Part shown: positions 52,357 through 57,823 of the stretch, in pieces
Position numbering within the stretch: the first letter of the stretch is position 1
Layout of the letters: each line of letters opens with the position of its first letter
The notes under the pieces: model-generated
What the model saw: only the letters and a program-made list of their open reading frames with translations
Told to the model about the DNA's origin: nothing
Database searches by the model: none
Program-made: the position numbers and the translations under genes
NCBI GenBank assembly: GCA_019639255.1
Contig: JAHBSF010000031.1
Coordinates: 1 to 57,823 of the forward strand
Source: Acidobacteriota bacterium
Lineage (GTDB): Bacteria; Acidobacteriota; Blastocatellia; RBC074
Length of the DNA: 57,823 bases
Reading direction: 5' to 3'

Positions 52357-53505
52357 ATGATTGCGGGTATGAAGCGATCAACCAAAAAAACATCAGCAAG
52401 CGCTCCCGCCTCCACGAAACGGGCGCTGAAGCAAGCCCCGGAGCAGAAGGCGGAGTGGGCTCTGGACGCGCGCGGCCTGCAAGTCTCGCACGAAACAGTC
52501 CAACTGATCGCCGAGATAGATGAGTTTAAGGGGCGTTGGGAAGCGTTGCAGTTGCTCTCGCCCGAACGGCTGCGTGCGCTGCGCCACGTCGCCACGATTG
52601 AGAGCATCGGTTCTTCGACGCGCATCGAAGGCGTCCGGCTGACCGACTCTCAGATTGAAACGCTGCTGGCCAACCTGGAACGGCGCGCCCTCCGTTCGCG
52701 CGACGAAGAGGAAGTGGCCGGGTATGCGGAGGCGATGGACTTGATCTTCGCTTCGTGGGAGCAGTTGACGCTGACCGAAAATCACATCAAGCAATTGCAC
52801 GCGGTGCTGCTCAAACACAGCGGCAAAGATGAGCACCATCGCGGCATGTACAAACGTGCGCCGAACAACGTCGTTGCTTACGAAGCGAGCGGGCGCGAAA
52901 TCGGCGTCATCTTCGCCACCTGCTCGCCTTTTCAAACGCCCTTCGAGATGCAGCAGCTTGTGGCGTGGACTAATCAGGCGCTGGAAGCGCGGCTGGTGCA
53001 TCCGCTGCTCGCCATCGCCGTCTTCGTCGTGCGCTTGCTGGCGATTCATCCATTTCAGGACGGCAACGGGCGGTTGTCGCGCATCCTGACGACGCTGCTG
53101 CTGCTGCGCACCGGGTATGCTTACGCGCCTTACGCCTCGCTCGAAAGCGTGATCGAAGAGAACAAAGACCTGTACTACGCCGCGCTGCGCCGGACGCAGG
53201 GGACGCTCAGCGACGAGCCGCCAAATTGGGAGCCGTGGGTCGGGTTTTTCCTGCGCTGTCTCAAAAAACAGAAAGACAATCTGGCCGCTCGCCTGGCGCG
53301 CGAGAAGTTGCTGCAACAGGCGCTGCCTGCGTTGTCGGCGCAGGTCGTCGCATTGCTGCGCGAGCACGGGCGGCTTACCATTTCCGACCTGGAGCGGCTG
53401 ACCGGAGCCAACAAGAACACGTTAAAGGTGCGGTTGCGCGAACTGACTGAGGCGCGGCACATCGCACGCCACGGCCAGGCGCGCGCCACTTGGTACACAC
53501 TCTGA
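52357..53505 (+). CDS. Fic family protein with winged helix
   Basis: About 382 residues from ATG 52357; GTG 52330 and ATG 52369 are alternatives. An inhibitory helix motif (SSTRIEG) precedes the Fic core with active site HPFQDGNGRLSR, followed by a C-terminal winged-helix region (HGRLTISDLERLTGANKNTLK). This is the class II arrangement, in which the glutamate of the inhibitory helix blocks ATP. It probably AMPylates a protein target; the target is unknown. Confidence 0.9.
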   Translation: MIAGMKRSTKKTSASAPASTKRALKQAPEQKAEWALDARGLQVSHETVQLIAEIDEFKGRWEALQLLSPERLRALRHVATIESIGSSTRIEGVRLTDSQIETLLANLERRALRSRDEEEVAGYAEAMDLIFASWEQLTLTENHIKQLHAVLLKHSGKDEHHRGMYKRAPNNVVAYEASGREIGVIFATCSPFQTPFEMQQLVAWTNQALEARLVHPLLAIAVFVVRLLAIHPFQDGNGRLSRILTTLLLLRTGYAYAPYASLESVIEENKDLYYAALRRTQGTLSDEPPNWEPWVGFFLRCLKKQKDNLAARLAREKLLQQALPALSAQVVALLREHGRLTISDLERLTGANKNTLKVRLRELTEARHIARHGQARATWYTL

Positions 53506-53538
53506 ATCGCTCCGCGAATCTCAGAGACAAAATGACTT

Positions 53539-53562
53539 GAGTCAGGCCGCGGCGGCTGACTC
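53539..53562. terminator. Hairpin downstream of the Fic gene
   Basis: GAGTCAG and CTGACTC pair around a GC-rich centre about 30 bases after the stop, followed by CTCTAAAAT. A weak intrinsic terminator is possible. Confidence 0.4.
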
Positions 53563-53598
53563 CTCTAAAATCACTCTCCACGACTGCGGGACATAAAA

Positions 53599-53693
53599 GA
53601 GAGATAACGGAACAAACGAAAAAAGACGGAAACTACCGGAATATGCAACTTTTCGGTGATTTTCGTATCATTTCGTTAGTTCCGTTATCTCCT
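53599..53693. repeat. Palindromic interspersed repeat, type A
   Basis: Left arm GAGAGATAACGGAACAAACG; right arm TAGTTCCGTTATCTC. The left flank CACGACTGCGGGACATAAAA matches the flank of the copy at 17028. Confidence 0.93.
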
Positions 53694-53727
53694 CGAATTT
53701 ATCCGGGTTTTTCCGTATTCTCTCGGC

Positions 53728-54360
53728 ATGAGCTTCTACTCGAACCGCATCTTCCCCTACATCCTCGACCTGCTGGTCGGGACGCGGGAATTCGGCCGCT
53801 ACCGGCGGGCAGCGCTCGCCGCCTCGCGCGGCAAGGTGCTCGAAATCGGATTCGGCACGGGGCTCAATCTCCCGTATTACCCGGATGCGGTCGAACGCCT
53901 TGCGGCGGTGGATGCGGAACGAATGCTTCCGGCGCGCGTCGCACGTCGCATAGCCGACGCCCATTTCCCCGTAGAGATTCATCATCTCGACGCGCAGAGT
54001 CGATTGCCTTTCGCCGACGCCTCATTCGATACGGCGGTCACTACGCTGACGCTGTGTTCGATTCCGAACCCGGGGCCGGCGCTCGCCGAAATCGCCCGCG
54101 TGCTGAAGCCCGACGGGCTGTATATTTTCTTCGAGCACGGGCGCAGCGACGATCCCCGGGTTGCGCGCCTGCAGGATCGCATCAATCCCGTGCAGCGCGT
54201 CATCGGGGCGGGCTGCAATCTGAATCGTCCGATTGCCGATCTTATCCGCAACGCGGGATTCGGTACGATTTCGCTCGAACGCTTCATCCTTCCGAAATCG
54301 CCGCGCGTGATGGCCGAGATGTATCGGGGCGAGGCGAGGCGTCCCTGGCGCGGTCAATGA
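53728..54360 (+). CDS. Class I SAM-dependent methyltransferase
   Basis: A protein of 210 residues with SAM motif I VLEIGFGTGLNL, the acidic VDAE at the end of strand 2, and the later methyltransferase motifs (FDTAVTTLTLCSI, RVLKPDGLYIFFEHG), in the UbiE/COQ5-like group. The substrate is unknown. Its stop overlaps an ATG of the next gene (ATGA). Confidence 0.88.
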   Translation: MSFYSNRIFPYILDLLVGTREFGRYRRAALAASRGKVLEIGFGTGLNLPYYPDAVERLAAVDAERMLPARVARRIADAHFPVEIHHLDAQSRLPFADASFDTAVTTLTLCSIPNPGPALAEIARVLKPDGLYIFFEHGRSDDPRVARLQDRINPVQRVIGAGCNLNRPIADLIRNAGFGTISLERFILPKSPRVMAEMYRGEARRPWRGQ

Positions 54361-54456
54361 AAAGAGATCCCGGAACAAACCGAACAAACCGAACAAGCGG
54401 AACAAGCGGAACAAGCGGAATGAAGGACATCTTTCGTGTACTCCGAAATCTCTCTA
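54360..54456. repeat. Degenerate palindromic repeat with 9-bp tandem expansion
   Basis: An AAAGAGATCCCGGAACAAAC-like left arm runs into five 9-bp units (GGAACAAAC/CGAACAAAC/CGAACAAGC/GGAACAAGC, 54372-54416). A degenerate right arm follows (CTTTCGTGTACTCCGAAATC then TCTCT). The left-arm word appears to have expanded in tandem. Confidence 0.7.
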
Positions 54457-55853
54457 CCGTTACATTGATGACGCCGATTGCAGCGACGATCTGTTTTGCG
54501 TGCTGGTGGGCTGTATCCGTCAGTTCTACCCACGCCGCGGACGATGCCGAACCCGAAATACTCAATCAGGCGTGGAGACTCGCACAGGGCGAATCGATAT
54601 ATCGAACCATCGACGAGCCGCCCTACGTCCATACCGCGTATCCGCCGGTCTACTTCGCGATCGTCGCTGCGCTGCTGAAGGTTACGGGCCTGAATTATCT
54701 GCCTGCGAAGCTGGTATCTTTTCTTTCGGCGATCTCGATCGGTTTTGCGCTCGGTGCGCTCAACAGAAGATGGCAGGGCGGGGCGGGGCGCGGCTGGTGG
54801 GTATTTTTTTTGCTGCTGCTGCTGCCCGCGTTTTTCTTCAACGCGGCGCGCGCGCACGCGCAGATGCTCGCCGTAGCCCTTTGTTTGTGGTCTTTTGTGT
54901 TTTTTTTGCGGCGCGACGGGGCGTCTACGATAGCGAGTGCGCTGCTTGCCGCGCTCGCCGTTTATACCAAACAGACGCAAGTAGTGCTGCCTCTCGCGAT
55001 GATCGGTTATCTGGCATATCGCGATCGCGCGCGATTGTGGTCATACGCGGTTGCGTTCGCCGCTGCAGCATTGATTCCTTACGTTGTTCTGGAATATATG
55101 ACGGGGGGATGGTTCCGGCGACACACGATTGAACTCAACGTACTTTCGTATGATGTACAGGACATTCCGCTCGTGCTGTTGCATCATGCGGGGCCGCTTT
55201 TTCTCGTCATTGCGCTGGCGGGTCGGGACGTTTGGCGGCGTATCAGCGAGCGGCGGCCGGAGAGTATCGATTTCTATTTCGTGGGCGTTGTTGCCGCAAC
55301 GGTGATAGCGTGCGGACGGATCGGCTCGCACGCGCAATACGTCGTCGAACTGTGCGTGGTTGCGGCGGCGATGCTGCTGCGACGGGAGTCATCGCCGAAG
55401 CGGGCGCTTGCCGTACAGGCGGTGCTGTTGATGATCTACGCCCCGTTTTTCGTTTTCATCGAAGAGGGGCGCTTTGTGCGGGCAAGCCTGGGTGCGGCGA
55501 CCGAAGTGCGAAGGATCATTGAAACGGCGCCTGGGCCGGTGCTGGCGCAGCAGGCGGGTTTTGCGCTGTTTGCGCGCGGCGGAATCCACGTTCAGCTTTT
55601 TCACTTCACGGCGCTTGCGCGCGCCGGGATGTGGAATGGGGAGAAACTGAGGCGCGAAATCGAGCAGCGCCGATTCGCCTGGGTGGTGACGGAGTTTCCG
55701 ATCGAGGAAGGGCGGCCCCGTGCAGACGATCTTGAACGATTCACACCTGAGGTGATCGATGAATTGAAGCGCGGGTACAAACGTGCGGGGGCTGTGGGGC
55801 CTTATTACATTTACAGCGCAAAAGAGGAGAGAACACGGAACACGCGGAATTAG
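54420..55853 (+). CDS. Polytopic membrane protein, glycosyltransferase 39-like
   Basis: A 477-residue protein with about 10-12 membrane helices. The first periplasmic loop has AEPEILNQAWRLAQGESIY and HTAYPPVYFAIVAALL, the pattern of GT-C dolichyl-phosphate-mannose-type transferases. The start is taken at ATG 54420. ATG 54357, overlapping the methyltransferase stop, would add 21 residues encoded by the 9-bp repeat (TNRTNRTSGTSG). The last residues (EERTRNTRN) are repeat-derived. Confidence 0.78.
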   Translation: MKDIFRVLRNLSTVTLMTPIAATICFACWWAVSVSSTHAADDAEPEILNQAWRLAQGESIYRTIDEPPYVHTAYPPVYFAIVAALLKVTGLNYLPAKLVSFLSAISIGFALGALNRRWQGGAGRGWWVFFLLLLLPAFFFNAARAHAQMLAVALCLWSFVFFLRRDGASTIASALLAALAVYTKQTQVVLPLAMIGYLAYRDRARLWSYAVAFAAAALIPYVVLEYMTGGWFRRHTIELNVLSYDVQDIPLVLLHHAGPLFLVIALAGRDVWRRISERRPESIDFYFVGVVAATVIACGRIGSHAQYVVELCVVAAAMLLRRESSPKRALAVQAVLLMIYAPFFVFIEEGRFVRASLGAATEVRRIIETAPGPVLAQQAGFALFARGGIHVQLFHFTALARAGMWNGEKLRREIEQRRFAWVVTEFPIEEGRPRADDLERFTPEVIDELKRGYKRAGAVGPYYIYSAKEERTRNTRN

Positions 55854-55862
55854 ACGGAAAGC
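55830..55862. repeat. Half copy of a type B palindrome
   Basis: GAGAGAACACGGAACACGCG then GAATTAGACGGAAAG resembles a type B left arm; no right arm follows. It ends the membrane-protein gene. Confidence 0.5.
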
Positions 55863-55905
55863 CCAAAAGAAAGTCCAAAAGTTACAGCCGCCCACTTTCC
55901 CGATC

Positions 55906-56298
55906 TCAAGGCTTGGGGCGTATTCTGATCCGGCCTGGAGAAATCACGCTGAATGAATTGTTGAGTAATGTACCGTGCAGCATTATTGCAGTGCTGACTG
56001 TTTCCGCTTTTTTGTCCGAGGAAAGACCGCTCAATCTGACAAGGATAACGCCATTATGTATACGACCAGGTCGAAAGACCAGTTCGCCGAAATCCTTGTC
56101 AATTGTCATCAGCAGGGCTTGATTCTCGTTTGCCTGTTTTAGAACCAGATCATCAGTTATTCCGGGCTGCATTTCCGCAACGTACAAAACATCATGCCCA
56201 TCTTGCCTGGGTCTCTTGACGATATCCCCATCAACACTTTCGTCTGCCGGGAAAGAATAGGGAAAACACGGAAAGCAGAATGTACTTTCCGCATCTTC
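55906..56298 (-). CDS. DUF5615 (PIN-like) protein with a repeat-derived N-terminus
   Basis: From about 56235 the protein matches DUF5615/Mut7-C-like proteins: ADESVDGDIVKRPRQDGHDV, LLMTIDKDFGELVF, GVILVRLSGL, FSVISPGRIRIRP. Members normally begin just before ADENVDG. Here that start is missing and the frame runs upstream through a type B palindrome (VEQQNTEDAESTFCFPCF), with GTG or ATG codons beyond; the coordinate given is approximate. Pro replaces the usual Leu in VKRPRQDG. The usual DUF433 partner is absent, so it is likely an orphan and possibly inactive. Confidence 0.65.
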   Translation of the reverse strand, partial: EDAESTFCFPCFPYSFPADESVDGDIVKRPRQDGHDVLYVAEMQPGITDDLVLKQANENQALLMTIDKDFGELVFRPGRIHNGVILVRLSGLSSDKKAETVSTAIMLHGTLLNNSFSVISPGRIRIRPKP

Positions 56299-56308
56299 CG
56301 TGTTCTGT
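56260..56308. repeat. Palindromic interspersed repeat, type B
   Basis: GGAAAACACGGAAAGCAGAA mirrors TACTTTCCGCATCTTCCGTG then TTCTG. It lies over the expected start of the DUF5615 gene and upstream of the cyclase gene. Confidence 0.8.
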
Positions 56309-56359
56309 TGCTCCACCCAAACCGGGAATTGCGGTATAAACGTGGGCCGGAGGTTAACC

Positions 56360-57157
56360 ATGAAATCTTGCTGGATGTTCGTCATTGGATCAGTACTGCT
56401 TGGTCTTTCGTGTTCCTCGCCGCCCTCGCCGCAGCGAAGCGGGATCGACGAGTCGAGGATCGTGGATCTGACCTACAGCTTCGATGAAAACACGATCTAC
56501 TGGCCTACGGCGCAGCCCTTCCGCTGGGAGAAGGAATCCTGGGGGCAGTCGGCCGGCGGTTACTGGTATACGGCGGCGCGCTACAGCGCAAGCGAACACG
56601 GCGGCACGCATTTCGACAGTCCGATACATTTCGGCGAGGGGCGGTCATCGGTCGATCAGATTGCGCCCGGGCGTTTGATCGGGCCCGCGGCGGTCATAGA
56701 TGTCAGCGCGGCTTGCGAAAACAATCCGGATTATCTGGTTGCCGTATCGGATTTGACGGGCTGGGAGCGCGCGCACGGTCGCATTCCGGACGGAGCGATC
56801 GTGCTTTTCCGCACGGGCTGGGGGCGGTACTGGAGCGATCGCAAGCGGTATCTGGGCGCGGATGCGCCGGGGGATACGCAGAACCTGCATTTCCCGGGCC
56901 TGTCCAGGGAAGCCGCTGAATGGCTCGTAAAGGAACGCAGAATCGACGGCGTCGGGATCGATACGGCGAGCATCGATTACGGGCAGTCGAAGGATTTCAT
57001 CGCGCATCAGGTGCTCAACGGCGCAGATATTTACGCGTTGGAGAACGTCGCCGCGCTCGAGGCTTTGCCGCCGCTTGGATCTACGATCATCGCATTGCCG
57101 ATGAAGATCAGGGGAGGTACGGGCGCACCCGCGCGCATACTCGCGCTGCTGCCCTGA
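56360..57157 (+). CDS. Cyclase / kynurenine formamidase-like lipoprotein
   Basis: A protein of 265 residues from ATG 56360 (GGAGG upstream). A lipoprotein leader (MFVIGSVLLGLSC) is followed by the cyclase family metal motif SEHGGTHFDSPIHF and the later GVGIDTASIDYG and HQVLNGADIYALENV. Family members hydrolyse formamides, such as N-formylkynurenine, or related rings. It is predicted exported and membrane-anchored; the substrate is unknown. Confidence 0.9.
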   Translation: MKSCWMFVIGSVLLGLSCSSPPSPQRSGIDESRIVDLTYSFDENTIYWPTAQPFRWEKESWGQSAGGYWYTAARYSASEHGGTHFDSPIHFGEGRSSVDQIAPGRLIGPAAVIDVSAACENNPDYLVAVSDLTGWERAHGRIPDGAIVLFRTGWGRYWSDRKRYLGADAPGDTQNLHFPGLSREAAEWLVKERRIDGVGIDTASIDYGQSKDFIAHQVLNGADIYALENVAALEALPPLGSTIIALPMKIRGGTGAPARILALLP

Positions 57158-57285
57158 ACCGCGATTGTTTGCCCTGGTTTGCGGTTGTGTTTGCGGTTGT
57201 GTTTGTCCCTGCGTTTGAATGCCCGGACGCCACGGCCTATAATCGAACTCTCGTCGAAGTGTAAGGTGTCTCTCAGGCTGTCAGG

Positions 57286-57759
57286 ATGAAAGTAGTTATG
57301 GAATCACCTCGATCAGCTCCTGCCGATTATGAATTCGATGATGAAATGAAAGTCGCGGCGACGAACGAAAGGTTTTACGCCGCGCTCGAAGATGCGGATC
57401 TCGCGGAGATGGAAGAGGTCTGGCTGGCCGCGGACTGGGTAATGTGCGTGCATCCGGGATGGGAGCCGATAGCGGGCTGGGAAGGCGTGCGCGAAAGCTG
57501 GAGGCGAATCTTCGAGAATTCCACCGGCATGCGCGTTACGCCGAGCGATCTGCGCATGCATATACTCGGCGATATGGCCTGGGTAAGCTGCACGGAAAAT
57601 CTGGTGCTGTTTCTCGAAAACTCCTCCGCACCCGTTACAGCGGCGACTACGGCTACGAATCTTTTCAACCGCGTAGACGGCCGCTGGCGCCTCGTACATC
57701 ATCACGCCTCGCCTATGCCGAGCAACGGACTCATCGCCGCAAGCGATACTATTCAGTAA
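57286..57759 (+). CDS. SnoaL-like / DUF4440 family protein
   Basis: A 157-residue NTF2-like protein with a family-typical layout: NERFYAALEDADLAEMEEVWL, WVMCVHPGWEPIAGW, WRLVHHHASPMP. The function is not established; family members include steroid isomerase-like and polyketide cyclase-like proteins. The TAA stop lies at the edge of the next palindrome. Confidence 0.85.
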   Translation: MKVVMESPRSAPADYEFDDEMKVAATNERFYAALEDADLAEMEEVWLAADWVMCVHPGWEPIAGWEGVRESWRRIFENSTGMRVTPSDLRMHILGDMAWVSCTENLVLFLENSSAPVTAATTATNLFNRVDGRWRLVHHHASPMPSNGLIAASDTIQ

Positions 57760-57823
57760 GAGAGATGACGGAACAAGCGAAATGAAACGAAAAGAACGGA
57801 ATGGTTGAATATTTCCGTTTGTT
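57758..57823. repeat. Type A palindrome cut by the window end
   Basis: GTAAGAGAGATGACGGAACA and the loop TTGAATATTTCCG are present; the right arm continues beyond the window. Confidence 0.9.

Noticed and set aside
14-57823. CRISPR array made of the repeated palindromes
   Set aside because: The copies are kilobases apart, not regularly spaced, differ in arm sequence, and have no short spacers or cas genes.
14-57823. All palindromes as simple intrinsic terminators
   Set aside because: Several lie inside co-oriented gene clusters or at gene starts, and the shared sequence across copies is far longer than a terminator needs; a terminator role for some copies remains possible.
1-57823. tRNA or rRNA genes
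   Set aside because: No cloverleaf with a T-loop pattern and no conserved rRNA segments were recognised by eye; a tRNAscan-SE run would settle it.

Overview
This 57.8-kb window is chromosomal DNA from a Gram-negative bacterium of roughly 60% G+C. The best guess is an acidobacterium. Supporting signs are an OmpA-type protein, lipoprotein and Tat leaders, an actinobacterial-style fused 2-oxoglutarate dehydrogenase, a metallophosphatase fused to a multihaem cytochrome, and several ECF sigma/anti-sigma pairs. The phylum is inferred, because no rRNA or other taxonomic marker is present. No phage, plasmid origin, CRISPR array, integrase, transposase, rRNA or tRNA was recognised.

Layout. 0.1-7.4 kb: a plus-strand catabolic cluster with an M19 dipeptidase-like protein, a proline racemase-family protein, a secreted esterase, an MFS transporter, a GntR regulator and an intact M19 dipeptidase. 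7.5-11.8 kb (minus): coiled-coil protein, OmpA protein, Rab-like GTPase and histidine kinase. 11.9-16.1 kb: a ROK kinase, then a four-gene ECF sigma operon ending in a secreted hydrolase. 16.3-19.3 kb: a Doc/antitoxin pair and a short integron cassette array (attC sites, no integrase). 19.3-27.1 kb: ThiE, a membrane protein, an HtrA-like pseudoprotease with PDZ domains, a second sigma/anti-sigma pair, an MFS transporter, an SDR and a sugar isomerase-like lipoprotein. 27.2-39.1 kb: housekeeping genes (PriA, RibA, Maf, DciA-like, GatC, GatA, CCA enzyme) plus a membrane glycosyltransferase-like protein and the metallophosphatase-cytochrome. 39.2-47.8 kb: a stress and two-component locus (receiver, NtrC-type regulator, BCAM0308-like protein, Hsp20, hybrid kinase, dienelactone hydrolase-like protein, phosphoribosyltransferase, tandem Usp). 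48.4-57.8 kb: fused 2-oxoglutarate dehydrogenase, Fic protein, methyltransferase, membrane glycosyltransferase-like protein, DUF5615, cyclase and SnoaL-like protein.

The most striking feature is a family of interspersed palindromes, here called PIR. About 18 copies are type A: arms of about 45 bp, purine-rich on the left, outer end GAGAGATAACGG and a loop near TTGAATATT. Several more are type B, based on ACACGGAA or CGCGGAA words. They sit at nearly every gene boundary, including inside apparent operons, and they supply stop codons, C-terminal tails and some N-termini. The arms covary between copies. One copy carries a 176-bp MITE-like insertion with a 5-bp target duplication. The integron cassettes are bounded on both sides by PIR copies. 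A second theme is proteins that keep their family fold but lack catalytic residues: the first dipeptidase, the HtrA-like protein, the dienelactone hydrolase-like protein and the proline racemase-family protein.
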